From: Anaerobacillus alkalidiazotrophicus
GTDB lineage: Bacteria; Bacillota; Bacilli; Bacillales_H; Anaerobacillaceae
Assembly (NCBI RefSeq): GCF_001866055.1
Contig: NZ_MLQS01000017.1
Location: 524,376 to 588,006, forward strand
Reading direction: 5' to 3'
DNA: 63,631 nucleotides
A model generated the notes under the pieces. It was not told the origin of the DNA, did no database searches, and saw only the letters and a list, made by a program, of their open reading frames with translations. Every line of letters starts with the position of its first letter. Positions within the stretch are counted from its first letter, which is position 1. Shown one piece after another: positions 8,088-17,083 of the stretch. The translations under genes were made by a program, and so were the position numbers.

Positions 8088-9392
8088 ATGGTAAAGAATA
8101 CGAAATTTTTATTACTTTCATTATTGATGATAATGATGCTGACTTTAGTTGCTTGTGGTGGGAATGATGATGCTGCTAAAGAAGACACGGATGGAGCTGT
8201 AGATAATGGAGTAAATGAAGAAAGTGATTTTGATTTTGAAATTGTACCAGAAGAAGGAGCGGAACTTTTATTTTGGAGTGAAGGAGATGAAAACTTAGAT
8301 TGGGCAAGGGAAATGGCAGAAGCATTTGAAGCTGAGTATGGAGTTCCTGTACAGGTAGAAGAAGTTAACCAAGAAGATGCTCCAGAACGTTTAGCTACAG
8401 ACGGGCCATCTGGACTTGCTGGTGATGTATTTGCTTCAACTCATGATCGAATTGGACGAGCAATATCTGCGGGATTAGTATTAGAAAATTTCTGGCCAGA
8501 GGAATATGAAGCTGAATTTATGGATGCAGCGATACAAGCAACTTCATTTGATGATGTTCTTTATGGTTACCCGGCCCGAATTGAAACATATGCACTTTAT
8601 TATAATAAAGATTTAGTAGATACACCTCCTGCAACTATGGATGAATTTATTGCAGTTGCAAAAGAGCTTAATGATGAGATTGATCGTGGCTTTATGATGG
8701 AGCCTGGAAATTTCTATTTCACATATGGATTTTTCGGTGGCTATGGTGGTTATGTATTTGGTGATAATAACACAGATGTAAGTGAGATTGGGCTAAATAA
8801 TGAAGGTTCTGTGAAGGCAGTTGAATTAATTAAGGAGCTTCGTGATGAAATTGCTCCTGGTGTAGCGGCTGAAGACATCACTTATGATGTAAGAACATCA
8901 CTTTTTGAAACAGGAGATATGGCATTCGATATTAATGGACCATGGGCAATTCAAGGATATAGAAGTGCTGGAATCGACTTTGGTATTACGCCACTACCTG
9001 TTCTAGATAATGGACAAAATCCTACAAGCTTCTCTGGTGCAGGTGCCTTTTATGTAAATGCATATACTCCATACCCTGATGCTAGTGCGTTATTTGCAAA
9101 ATTTATTACTAGTGAGGAAAATTTATTGAAATTATATGAAACAGTTGGTCACCTACCACCACGTTTAGCACTTCTTGATAACGAAGTTATTCAAAGCAAT
9201 CCATTTGCAGTAGCATTCCTTGAGCAAGCGGAGCATGCTGTTCCAATGCCAAATGTTCCTGAAATGCCTTTAGTTTGGGGACCGATGGAAGCAGCGGTAA
9301 ACGAGGTTTGGAATAATGATGTTGATATCCAAGAAGCTTTAGATCGTGCAGTTAATACGATTGAAAACGCAATTAGAGAACAGCAGCAGTAA
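8088..9392 (+). CDS. malE: Maltose/maltodextrin ABC transporter substrate-binding lipoprotein
   Basis: 434 aa, ATG after AGGGGGAAAG. Signal peptide with lipobox LVAC, lipidated at C23, then a very acidic linker to about residue 60. The fold is family-1 periplasmic binding protein: ELLFWSEGDENL at the start of the mature domain, YGYPARIETYALYYNKDL (the maltodextrin-type hinge), FETGDMAFDINGPWAIQGYR, and SGAGAFYVNAYTPYPDA near the C-terminus. It captures maltodextrins outside the membrane and delivers them to the MalF/MalG pair encoded next. No ATP-binding subunit is present, so a shared MsmX-type ATPase elsewhere is likely, as in B. subtilis MdxEFG. The acidic surface suggests an alkaline or saline habitat. 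Confidence 0.92.
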   Translation: MVKNTKFLLLSLLMIMMLTLVACGGNDDAAKEDTDGAVDNGVNEESDFDFEIVPEEGAELLFWSEGDENLDWAREMAEAFEAEYGVPVQVEEVNQEDAPERLATDGPSGLAGDVFASTHDRIGRAISAGLVLENFWPEEYEAEFMDAAIQATSFDDVLYGYPARIETYALYYNKDLVDTPPATMDEFIAVAKELNDEIDRGFMMEPGNFYFTYGFFGGYGGYVFGDNNTDVSEIGLNNEGSVKAVELIKELRDEIAPGVAAEDITYDVRTSLFETGDMAFDINGPWAIQGYRSAGIDFGITPLPVLDNGQNPTSFSGAGAFYVNAYTPYPDASALFAKFITSEENLLKLYETVGHLPPRLALLDNEVIQSNPFAVAFLEQAEHAVPMPNVPEMPLVWGPMEAAVNEVWNNDVDIQEALDRAVNTIENAIREQQQ

Positions 9393-9427
9393 CGTCAGTC
9401 CTTAGAATATGAAAATAGTAAATGATT

Positions 9428-9472
9428 TGATCATTGAGAAAGGTTAAGAATTTCTTACCTTCTCAATGATCA
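9428..9472 (+). promoter_or_regulatory. Strong stem-loop between malE and malF
   Basis: Arms TGATCATTGAGAA and TTCTCAATGATCA pair perfectly over 13 bp with further inner pairing. There is no T-run, so it is more like an mRNA 3'-end stabiliser or partial terminator that would favour the binding protein over the permeases. Confidence 0.65.
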
Positions 9473-9478
9473 GCATTT

Positions 9479-9600
9479 ATCCCGTACTTAAGGGGCAGTA
9501 ATACCCCCATCTCAAAACGAATGAAAATCAGAAAACCTAGGTGGAGGTAATCTGCTCCTAAAGATCTGATATAGCGTACTTTTCAATTGATGGTCAATAA
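9479..9600. repeat. Diverged copy (C) of a GGGGCAG-palindrome dispersed repeat
   Basis: Starts ATCCCGTACTTAAGGGGCAG and carries a degraded inner stem (CCCCCATCTC / CTAGGTGGAGG). It is the same layout as the copies at 43305 and 56468 (GGGGCA outer arm, CCCCCACCT inner arm) but with many changes. It sits inside the mal operon between malE and malF, in a 308-bp gap with no gene. Confidence 0.65.
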
Positions 9601-9700
9601 AAGTAAGCCTTTTTACCGACTGAATTTAAATCTAATAACAGTAGGAATCGAAGGTGTAATAAAAAAGAATGTCACTCTAAAGTAAAGGAGTATGAATACT

Positions 9701-11026
9701 ATGGAGAATAAGCTTCAAATATCAAGCACTCATAATAGCCATAGCAAGATCGCTGCTGTGTTATCAGCACTTTTTATGGGGTTAGGGCAAATTTATAATA
9801 AACAGTATATCAAGGGTATACTATTATCTTTGAGCAAGGTTTTAGTATTAGTCTTTTTTTCAAGACCGATTATTGATGGATTGTATGGGTTAATTACCTT
9901 AGGTGAAACACCCCAAGTAAGACAACGAGGACGTATCATTGAGCAAGGAGATCATTCAATTTTATTGATGGCAGAAGGACTTCTCTTATTGTTTTTACTT
10001 ATTGCTATATTATTTGTTTATTATTTTAATATTCGTGACGCCTATCAAATCGGTAAATTACGCGAACAGGGAAAAGCTATTCAACCGTTTAAAGCTACGA
10101 TGAAAAATGTTTGGGAAAACGGTTTCGCATATATACTAATCACTCCTACAGCTTTGTTCATGGTTCTATTAACAGTTTTTCCGTTAATATTTACTGCTTT
10201 AATAGCATTTACCAATTATTCCTCCCCTAACTACTTACCGCCAGCTAATTTAGTAGATTGGGTTGGACTTCAACAGTTTGTTCGATTATTTACAATGGAA
10301 TCGTGGAGAGGAACGTTTATTGGGGTTTTCTCTTGGACAATCATTTGGGCAACGTTATCAACTGTGATGGTCGTATTTTTTGGTCTTTTTGTAGCAGTTG
10401 TATTGTCGCAAAAAGTAGTAAAGTTTACGAAGTTTTGGAGGAATTTATTTATCCTACCGTGGGCAGTACCAGGTTTTGTGACAATCTTAATTTTTAGAAG
10501 TATGTACAACGGTCAGTATGGAATTATTAATGATATGTTAAGAGCAGTCGGCTTAAATGGAATTCCATGGTTATCGGATCCGCTGTGGGCAAAAGTAGCA
10601 GTTTTATTAACCAATCTTTGGTTAGGTTTTCCATTTTGGATGGCATTGTTTACTGCAATATTAACAACAATTAGTAAAGAGCTTTATGAAGCAGCCCAAG
10701 TCGATGGTGCAACAATTGTTCAGCAGTTCAGAAAAATAACTTTTCCAATTGTAATGGTAGCCGCAGTTCCATTAATGGTCTTTACATTTGCATTTAATTT
10801 TAACCAATTAACATTCATTTATTTAATGACTGAAGGTGGACCGACGAATTCTAATTACAACTTTGCAGGTCACACTGATATTCTACTATCATGGATCTTT
10901 AAAATGACACTAGATAACGGTCAATATGCGATTGCATCTGCTGTTGCATTATTGGTTTTCCTTATCATTGCATGTTTTGCGTATTTTAATTTGAAAAATA
11001 CGAAATCAATGAAAGGGGATTTTTAA
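9701..11026 (+). CDS. malF: Maltodextrin ABC transporter permease MalF/MdxF
   Basis: 441 aa from ATG at 9701, 10 bp after AAAGGAG; an ATG at 9692 is only 1 bp from that site and is unlikely. Eight or so membrane segments, including an N-terminal extension (residues about 15-110) with a pair of helices and a loop, as in MalF proteins. The ATPase-contact EAA loop reads YEAAQVDGATIVQQFRKITF in the C-terminal third. MalF pairs with MalG to form the membrane channel for maltodextrin taken up by MalE. The stop codon is 2 bp from the malG start, so the two are translated together. Confidence 0.95.
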   Translation: MENKLQISSTHNSHSKIAAVLSALFMGLGQIYNKQYIKGILLSLSKVLVLVFFSRPIIDGLYGLITLGETPQVRQRGRIIEQGDHSILLMAEGLLLLFLLIAILFVYYFNIRDAYQIGKLREQGKAIQPFKATMKNVWENGFAYILITPTALFMVLLTVFPLIFTALIAFTNYSSPNYLPPANLVDWVGLQQFVRLFTMESWRGTFIGVFSWTIIWATLSTVMVVFFGLFVAVVLSQKVVKFTKFWRNLFILPWAVPGFVTILIFRSMYNGQYGIINDMLRAVGLNGIPWLSDPLWAKVAVLLTNLWLGFPFWMALFTAILTTISKELYEAAQVDGATIVQQFRKITFPIVMVAAVPLMVFTFAFNFNQLTFIYLMTEGGPTNSNYNFAGHTDILLSWIFKMTLDNGQYAIASAVALLVFLIIACFAYFNLKNTKSMKGDF

Positions 11027-11028
11027 TC

Positions 11029-11877
11029 ATGATTACAAAACAAAAGTTTATGAAATTCACTAATTATTTTATTGTCTATAGCATTTTAATCATTTTAGCG
11101 CTTATTTGTCTGTTTCCAGTTTACTTTGTATTTATAGGATCGGTTAATCCTGGTAGTTCACTACGCGCAGCTCAAATTTTTCCAAGTTTTTCTGACTTGA
11201 ACTGGGGTCATTACCGTGCGTTGTTTGATGATTATAATTATGTCACTTGGTACAAAAATACAATGAAAATTGCTGTGTCAAACATGCTTATTGCTACATT
11301 CTTTGGAGTTTTATCAGGATATGCTTTTTCAAGATTTAATTTTAAAGGCAAAAGACAAGGTTTGATGGCCATTATCATTTTGCAAATGTTCCCGACAATT
11401 ATGGGGATGATCGCGATCTACACTTTGTTAGGTTCTTTTGGGTTATTAGATACTCATCTCGGTTATATTTTAGTTTTAGCTGCTGGGAGTGTTGCGTTTA
11501 ATACTTGGATTGTTAAAGGTTTTTTTGATGGTATTCCAAGAAGTTTAGAGGAGGCAGCAAGGATTGATGGAGCTTCTAATTTACAAATTTTTGTTCAAGT
11601 TATGCTTCCACTTGCAACGCCAATAGTTGCTTTTGTTGCCTTTAATAGTTTTATTGCTGCAAGTATGGACTTTATTATGGCGGAAGTTATTCTTCGTTCA
11701 AGTAATCAATGGACATTAGCTCAAGGATTGTTTACATTAATTTCTGGTCAGGCGAATAACAATTTTACGGTGTTTGCAGCTGGAGCAGTATTAATTTCAA
11801 TCCCACTTATGTTAGGATTTTTCATATTCCAAAAATATATAGTAGAAGGATTAACAGCTGGTGCTGAAAAAGGATAA
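11029..11877 (+). CDS. malG: Maltodextrin ABC transporter permease MalG/MdxG
   Basis: 282 aa, six membrane segments, ATG preceded by AGGGGA and only 2 bp after malF. The EAA motif EEAARIDGASNLQIFVQVML lies at about residue 175-195, followed by LPLATPIVAFVAFNSF. This is the second half of the transmembrane channel of the MalEFG-type importer. It is followed by a 33-codon membrane-protein gene and then the alpha-glucosidase. Confidence 0.95.
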   Translation: MITKQKFMKFTNYFIVYSILIILALICLFPVYFVFIGSVNPGSSLRAAQIFPSFSDLNWGHYRALFDDYNYVTWYKNTMKIAVSNMLIATFFGVLSGYAFSRFNFKGKRQGLMAIIILQMFPTIMGMIAIYTLLGSFGLLDTHLGYILVLAAGSVAFNTWIVKGFFDGIPRSLEEAARIDGASNLQIFVQVMLPLATPIVAFVAFNSFIAASMDFIMAEVILRSSNQWTLAQGLFTLISGQANNNFTVFAAGAVLISIPLMLGFFIFQKYIVEGLTAGAEKG

Positions 11878-11898
11878 TTAATAAAGTAGGTGCTTTTC

Positions 11899-12000
11899 AT
11901 GCTTAAAAGGTTCAAAGTGTTATCAATTATATTGTTAGTTTTAGCAGCTGGTATGATTATATATTCAACATTGCTCCTTTGGATCGTAACGAATTCTTAA
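11899..12000 (+). CDS. 33-aa single-span membrane protein in the mal operon
   Basis: Begins ATG six bases after GTAGGTG and reads MLKRFKVLSII...WIVTNS: a positively charged N-terminus followed by one hydrophobic segment of about 24 residues, then a TAA at 11998-12000. It fills the gap between malG and the alpha-glucosidase gene with little waste. The ribosome site, the in-to-out charge pattern and the operon position support a real peptide. Its role is unknown; small one-helix proteins in transporter operons often modulate the permease. Confidence 0.6.
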   Translation: MLKRFKVLSIILLVLAAGMIIYSTLLLWIVTNS

Positions 12001-12070
12001 ATAAAAGAGTAGATCGTATAGGGGTAAAGGGATTATTAATAGTGAGTGAGATATGAGAAGGGTGGAGAAT

Positions 12071-13792
12071 ATGGTTAAAACATGGTGGAAAGAAGCAGTA
12101 GCTTATCAAATTTATCCACGAAGTTTCATGGATTCAAATGGAGATGGAATTGGTGATATTCAAGGAGTTATATCTAAACTAGATTATCTAAAGGGTTTAG
12201 GAATAGATGTTATTTGGATAGGCCCGATATATAGTTCTCCAAATGATGATAACGGTTATGATATAAGTGATTATAAAGGGATTATGGAGGATTTTGGAAC
12301 GATGGCTGATTTTGATACGCTACTAAATGAAGTTCATTCCAGAGGCATGAAATTAATCATGGATTTAGTCATCAATCATACATCTGACGAGCATCCTTGG
12401 TTTATTGAAGCGCGATCTTCAAAGGAAAATCCATATAGAGATTATTATATTTGGCATCCAGGGAAAAAAGGAAAGGAGCCGAATAATTGGGAATCTATTT
12501 TTAGCGGTTCTGCTTGGGAATTTGATGAGAAAACAAATGAGTATTATTTACATGTTTTTTCACGTAAACAGCCTGATTTGAACTGGGAAAATAATGTTGT
12601 CCGAAAAGAGCTGTACGAGATGATAAATTGGTGGTTAGATAAAGGAATAGATGGCTTCCGTGTAGATGCTATTTCTCATATTAAAAAGTTAAAGGGTTTC
12701 CCAGATATGCCGAATCCAAAGAAGTTAAAATACGTCCCTTCACTTGATGGCCATATGAACCAAAAAGGAATAGATGTTTTTCTAAAAGAATTAAAACGTG
12801 AAACTTTCGACAAATACGATATTATGACAGTTGGTGAAGCAAATGGTGTGAAAGCTGAACATGCAGAGGAATGGGTGAGTGAAAAAAGTGGTTATTTTAA
12901 TATGATATTTCAATTTGAACATTTAGATCTTTGGGGTAAAAATACAGAAAAAGGGATAGATCTCGCTGCACTCAAAGAAACATTTACTAAATGGCAAAAA
13001 GAACTAGACGGGAAAGGTTGGAATGCACTTTTTCTAGAAAACCATGATCAACCACGTTCTGTATCTACGTGGGGAAACAGTGATAAATTCCGAGTAGAGT
13101 CTGCTAAAGCTTTAGCTACATTATATTTTTTAATGCAAGGAACCCCTTTCATTTACCAAGGCCAGGAAATTGGTATGACCAATGTAAAGTTTAATTCCAT
13201 TGAAGATTATAATGATGTTGCAATTAAAAACTTATATAAAAGTGAAATTGAAAATGGAAAAACTCATGAGGAAATTATGGATATTATTTGGAAAAATGGA
13301 CGTGATAATTCTCGTACTCCTATGCAATGGAATGATGAAGAGAATGCAGGATTTACTACAGGGCAACCATGGTTAAAGGTGAATCCAAATTATAAACAAA
13401 TTAATGTTCAACAATCAATCGAAGATCCGAACTCTATTTACAATTACTATAAGAAGTTAATCCAATTACGTAATGAAATACCGGCTTTAGTATATGGAAG
13501 TTATGAGTTAGTTTTAGAAGAACATGAATATATTTACGCATATACTAGGACCTTAGCGGATGAAATAGTATTAATTCTGACTAACCTTTTTGAAGAGGAA
13601 GCAGAGTTTACTTTACCTGAAACACTTATTGATAAACCAAGAAAATTCTGTATTGGTAACTATGATGTTGACCCTATAGAAGATATAAAAAAAGTAGTTT
13701 TAAAACCTTACGAGGCAAGAGTTTATTTATTAAAAACAAACAAGAATAGTATTAGCATGAAAAACACAAGTGAACTAGCTTCAACAAGATAA
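12071..13792 (+). CDS. GH13 alpha-glucosidase (oligo-1,6-/alpha-1,4-glucosidase type)
   Basis: 573 aa from the ATG at 12071 (MVKTWWKEAV), matching the family's usual N-terminus; an in-frame ATG 18 bp upstream is the alternative. Conserved GH13 regions are clear: DLVINHTSDEH (region I), GFRVDAIS with nucleophile D199 (II), TVGEANG with acid/base E256 (III), LENHDQPRS (IV), and QPDLNWE (V). It is cytoplasmic, with no signal peptide, and hydrolyses imported malto- or isomalto-oligosaccharides. The residue after the nucleophile is Ala200, whereas isomaltase-type enzymes of this group carry Val; this hints at a preference other than pure alpha-1,6, which is inference. Last gene of the mal operon, closed by a terminator. 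Confidence 0.93.
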   Translation: MVKTWWKEAVAYQIYPRSFMDSNGDGIGDIQGVISKLDYLKGLGIDVIWIGPIYSSPNDDNGYDISDYKGIMEDFGTMADFDTLLNEVHSRGMKLIMDLVINHTSDEHPWFIEARSSKENPYRDYYIWHPGKKGKEPNNWESIFSGSAWEFDEKTNEYYLHVFSRKQPDLNWENNVVRKELYEMINWWLDKGIDGFRVDAISHIKKLKGFPDMPNPKKLKYVPSLDGHMNQKGIDVFLKELKRETFDKYDIMTVGEANGVKAEHAEEWVSEKSGYFNMIFQFEHLDLWGKNTEKGIDLAALKETFTKWQKELDGKGWNALFLENHDQPRSVSTWGNSDKFRVESAKALATLYFLMQGTPFIYQGQEIGMTNVKFNSIEDYNDVAIKNLYKSEIENGKTHEEIMDIIWKNGRDNSRTPMQWNDEENAGFTTGQPWLKVNPNYKQINVQQSIEDPNSIYNYYKKLIQLRNEIPALVYGSYELVLEEHEYIYAYTRTLADEIVLILTNLFEEEAEFTLPETLIDKPRKFCIGNYDVDPIEDIKKVVLKPYEARVYLLKTNKNSISMKNTSELASTR

Positions 13793-13796
13793 CACT

Positions 13797-13843
13797 AAAG
13801 ATATGGGAGGGGTAAATTATTATATCTTTCCATATCTTTTTCT
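13797..13843 (+). terminator. Terminator of the mal operon
   Basis: Stem AAAGATATGG / CCATATCTTT followed by TTTTT, directly after the alpha-glucosidase stop codon. Confidence 0.8.
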
Positions 13844-13871
13844 TCGAGTATTTTGAAATAGAAAAATTTCA

Positions 13872-13900
13872 TTGTTAAAGGATATAAAAATAGCTAAAAT
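13872..13900 (+). promoter_or_regulatory. Promoter of the LacI-family gene
   Basis: TTGTTA, 17 bp, TAAAAT, 43 bp before the ATG. Confidence 0.55.
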
Positions 13901-13943
13901 ATATAAAGATAGTTAATAAATAAAGAGGGAAAAGAGGAGAACT

Positions 13944-14990
13944 ATGGCAGTAACAATTAAAGACGTTGCAAAACTAGCAAATGTCGCTCCTTCCACAGTA
14001 TCTCGTGTTATAGCTAATAGTCCTAGAATTAGTGAAAAGACAAAAGTAAAAGTTCGAGAAGCGATGGAGAAACTAGGTTATCATCCAAACTTTCATGCTA
14101 GAAGTTTAGCAAATAAGAGTACAAATACAATAGGTATTGTCATGCCTAGCTCAGCAAATAAATCGTTCCAAAACCCCTTCTTCCCTGAAGTTATTCGGGG
14201 AATAAGTTCCAAAGCTTATCAAGAAAATTACGGCTTGTATTTATCAACAGGACAAACAGAAGAAGAAATCTTTCAAGAAGTCGTACATATGGTGCAAGGA
14301 GGAAGAGTAGATGGGATTATTCTTCTGTATTCAAGAGTAAATGATAAAATTATGCCTTATTTACAACAACAAAAATTTCCTTTTGTTTTAATAGGGCGTC
14401 CATACAATGAAGAAATTCATAGCATTACTTATGTGAATAACGACAATTACAAAGCTGCGAAAACGGTTACGGAGTATTTGTTGTTGTTGGGGCATCGGAA
14501 TATTGCTTTTATTGGTGGAGAGTTAGACTTTGTTGTAGCAGTCGACCATAAGAAAGGCTATGAACAGGCACTAAAAAATGCAAAAATTCCTATTAGGGAA
14601 GAATATATTATTTCGCATCATGAATTAGAGCAAGGAGGAGAGGATGCGATCATTCAGTTAATGAGTTCATCAGTACCACCAACCGCACTTATCGGTTTAG
14701 ATGATATTATGACTTTCGGATTGTTAAAGATGTTTAGTGAAATGGGAATACGTGTTCCTGATGATATATCAATTGTTAGTTTTAATAATGTTTTGATTTC
14801 AGAGCTTTCTTCTCCACCTATGACCACTGTCGACATTAATATTTTCGGACTAGGCTTTGAAGCGATGAAGCTTTTAGTTGAAAAAATTAAAGAACCTACA
14901 AAAGAAGTTAAAAGTGTGATAATCCCTCACAAATTAGTAAAGCGTCAAACATGTAAAGCGTTAAATAGATCTGAAAAAAAGGATGAATGA
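13944..14990 (+). CDS. LacI-family regulator, probable maltose repressor (MalR-like)
   Basis: 348 aa, ATG after GAGGAG. N-terminal LacI helix-turn-helix VTIKDVAKLANVAPSTVSRV with the hinge helix HARSLANKSTNTIGIVMP, then a periplasmic-binding-like sensor/dimer domain (NPFFPEVIRGIS, VLIGRP, HRNIAFIGG, LIGLDDIMTFGLL). It follows the maltodextrin genes with its own promoter. Two LacI-type palindromes lie just downstream of the malE promoter, so it most likely represses malE-F-G-glucosidase until maltose or maltodextrin binds. The effector is inferred from context. Confidence 0.92.
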   Translation: MAVTIKDVAKLANVAPSTVSRVIANSPRISEKTKVKVREAMEKLGYHPNFHARSLANKSTNTIGIVMPSSANKSFQNPFFPEVIRGISSKAYQENYGLYLSTGQTEEEIFQEVVHMVQGGRVDGIILLYSRVNDKIMPYLQQQKFPFVLIGRPYNEEIHSITYVNNDNYKAAKTVTEYLLLLGHRNIAFIGGELDFVVAVDHKKGYEQALKNAKIPIREEYIISHHELEQGGEDAIIQLMSSSVPPTALIGLDDIMTFGLLKMFSEMGIRVPDDISIVSFNNVLISELSSPPMTTVDINIFGLGFEAMKLLVEKIKEPTKEVKSVIIPHKLVKRQTCKALNRSEKKDE

Positions 14991-15013
14991 GCACTTTAGT
15001 CTTCATCTTTTTT
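14974..15013 (+). terminator. Terminator of the LacI-family gene
   Basis: GATGAA / TTCATC hairpin flanked by A-run and T-run and overlapping the end of the coding region. Confidence 0.75.
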
Positions 15014-15109
15014 GAGTGGTAATAAATAGAAAAAATTAAATGAATTGTGCTATAATTAAACAAGCTTATTTTATTTCATAAGAAAGTGAAAAAGAGTGGT
15101 GAGTACTTG

Positions 15110-16195
15110 TTGTCACAATATAAATGGTTTCGTGTATTTTTAGGAATTATTATGTTGTTTTTAATTATATACTTAGGAACACTTGTACAATTTATATTTC
15201 GGCCAATTGTTGTTTTTGTAGAAGCGCTATTTGTTCCGTTTCTCCTTGCCGGAGTTTTGTATTATTTATTTCGACCAATCGTAAATTTGCTACATAAACA
15301 AAAGCTTCCGAAAACATTAGCTATCATAATCATCTACTTAGCTGTTGTTGGATTAATAACATTATTAGTATTATTAATTGGTCCAATTTTACAAAAACAG
15401 GTGAACAGTCTAGTCAATAACCTTCCATATTTAATTAATGAGATACGTGCATTAATTATTCAACTTCAAGAAAATGACTGGATTAATCGTTTTGAATGGT
15501 CAGAAACATTGTCTTTCGATACGCTTTCAGCTAATACGACTCATTATGTTAATCAAGCATTTAATATAATTAGCACTAATATTGCTGGATTATTTAGTTT
15601 TATTACGAATGTTGTCGTTGTATTTATTATTATTCCATTCATTCTTTTTTACATGTTAAAAGAAGGTGAAAAAGCTCCTAATCAAGTGTTAAAACTACTA
15701 CCTGAGAAACAAAGAATCGAAGGACAAAAAATATTAGGAGAAATGGATGTAAAATTAAGTTCTTATATTCAAGGTCAAATACTTGTGAGTATGTGTGTTG
15801 GAATCTTGATGTATGCAGGTTTCTTAATTATAGACATAGAGTATTCATTAATTTTAGCTTTAGTTGCTATGTTTACGAATGTCATTCCTTTTGTAGGTCC
15901 ATGGATTGGAACTGTGCCAGCTGTTATTGTAGCAATTATTCATTCACCATTTATGGTATTAAAAGTCTTGATTGTGATTGTTGTTGTTCAGCAATTCGAA
16001 AGTAATTTTATTTCACCACAAATTATGGGGAAAAAACTGGCTGTACATCCGTTAACAATAATATTACTTTTAATTGTTGCTGGAAGGTTTGCAGGAATTA
16101 TTGGAATGTTATTAGCGGTGCCAACTTATGCAGTATGTAAAGTTGTTGTATCACATACATATCGCTTACTGAAGTTGAGAAATAGAATAGAGTGA
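15110..16195 (+). CDS. AI-2E family (PerM/YubA-like) membrane protein
   Basis: 361 aa from a TTG at 15110, 7 bp after GGTGAG; an upstream in-frame GTG at 15086 lacks a ribosome site. Seven to eight membrane segments with the family pattern: three N-terminal helices, a hydrophilic middle domain (about residues 90-145), then FITNVVVVFIIIPFILFYMLKEG, SSYIQGQILVSMCVGILMY, and FVGPWIGTVPAVIVAI with C-terminal helices. Proteins of this family include Na+/H+ antiporters and export-type transporters; the AI-2 link is historical. Single gene between two terminators. Function in this organism is unknown. Confidence 0.85.
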   Translation: MSQYKWFRVFLGIIMLFLIIYLGTLVQFIFRPIVVFVEALFVPFLLAGVLYYLFRPIVNLLHKQKLPKTLAIIIIYLAVVGLITLLVLLIGPILQKQVNSLVNNLPYLINEIRALIIQLQENDWINRFEWSETLSFDTLSANTTHYVNQAFNIISTNIAGLFSFITNVVVVFIIIPFILFYMLKEGEKAPNQVLKLLPEKQRIEGQKILGEMDVKLSSYIQGQILVSMCVGILMYAGFLIIDIEYSLILALVAMFTNVIPFVGPWIGTVPAVIVAIIHSPFMVLKVLIVIVVVQQFESNFISPQIMGKKLAVHPLTIILLLIVAGRFAGIIGMLLAVPTYAVCKVVVSHTYRLLKLRNRIE

Positions 16196-16255
16196 TAAGG
16201 ATCATTGGTCAAATTTTTTCCTCCTTGGATAAAATAAATTAATGGAACAAAATAT

Positions 16256-16290
16256 AAACAGAAGTACAATGATATGTACTTCTGTTTTTG
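16256..16290 (+). terminator. Terminator of the AI-2E family gene
   Basis: Perfect 11-bp stem ACAGAAGTACA / TGTACTTCTGT followed by TTTTT. Confidence 0.85.
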
Positions 16291-16483
16291 ATGTTTATTG
16301 GAGTTGTTTACTTATCTTTAATCGTTTGAAAGGTTGAAATTCAACGCTTAGGAGCATGATTATTGATAGTTATTATGTAGGGATATAGAAACGTAAAATA
16401 TGGCAGCACATTCCTTGTAAAAAGATATATAGTCAAGTAAACTGTATGTGTATAGTGTTAATTGTTGGAGGTGGAGGTTTAAT

Positions 16484-16852
16484 ATGGCTTTTATTAATGA
16501 AGGTGTTAAACAAATTGATGTAAATGAACTAAAACAAATTCTTAAAGATAAACCAAAGAATACAGTAATTATAGATGTGAGAGAGCGAGAAGAGTATGAA
16601 GCTTTTCACATTCCTGGTATTCCATTAATACCGATGCATAACATACCAAATATTTTAGAAGATTTAAAAAGTGATAAAGAGTATATTCTCGTTTGCCGTA
16701 GCGGAAGTCGGAGTCACCATGTAGCTCGATTTTTGATAGAAAATGGAATAAAAGAAGCGCATAATTTTTATGGTGGAATGCTCACATGGGATGATGAAGT
16801 TAAGACAGGTTTAGAAAATGTTGTAACTGATGTTTCAAAGCTATATCAGTAA
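16484..16852 (+). CDS. Single-domain rhodanese (sulfurtransferase-like)
   Basis: 122 aa from the ATG at 16484 (MAFINEGVKQ) preceded by GGAGGTGGAGG; 12 upstream codons lack a ribosome site. The rhodanese fold is clear: VIIDVREREEYEAFHIPG, then the active-site loop CRSGSRSHHVA with the persulfide-forming cysteine, and a C-terminal GGMLTWDDEV. These proteins move sulfane sulfur in cofactor synthesis, thiol stress or cyanide detoxification. Monocistronic, followed by a terminator overlapping its stop codon. The partner is unknown. Confidence 0.92.
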   Translation: MAFINEGVKQIDVNELKQILKDKPKNTVIIDVREREEYEAFHIPGIPLIPMHNIPNILEDLKSDKEYILVCRSGSRSHHVARFLIENGIKEAHNFYGGMLTWDDEVKTGLENVVTDVSKLYQ

Positions 16853-16884
16853 GTAGGAGGGAAAACCTTCTGCTTACTTTTTTA
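16848..16884 (+). terminator. Terminator of the rhodanese gene
   Basis: Stem AGTAAG...AGG / CCTTCTGCTTACT followed by TTTTTT; its left arm includes the stop codon. Confidence 0.8.
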
Positions 16885-16930
16885 TTGTTTATCTTATATC
16901 GTATATCTTTGTAATTCGGCCTAATTATCA

Positions 16931-17083
16931 TTAAAAGTTACGAGTAGAATTTAATGTAGATATATCGACTTTTCGTTTACCGCAACAAATGGGGCATTTT
17001 ACTTTAACATTGAAAAGAATAAAGCGAGATTCCTCTACTTTGCCAGTACCTTTACATTTTTTACAAACCACAATAATTGCCAT
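16931..17083 (-). CDS. 50-aa zinc-ribbon / DnaJ-type CxxCxGxG protein
   Basis: ATG 5 bp after GAGGTGA on the minus strand, 50 codons, TAA stop. The protein has two cysteine pairs: CKKCKGTGK (a DnaJ-type CxxCxGxG knuckle, residues 7-15) and CPICCGKRKV (residues 30-39). It probably binds one zinc. Small free-standing zinc-finger proteins of this kind are common in Bacillus and mostly unstudied; a role in nucleic acid or protein binding is only a guess. Confidence 0.7.
   Translation of the reverse strand: MAIIVVCKKCKGTGKVEESRFILFNVKVKCPICCGKRKVDISTLNSTRNF

Noticed and set aside
7958..8167. 69-codon frame overlapping the start of malE
   Set aside because: Different phase from malE, no ribosome site; malE has a better start, signal peptide and lipobox.
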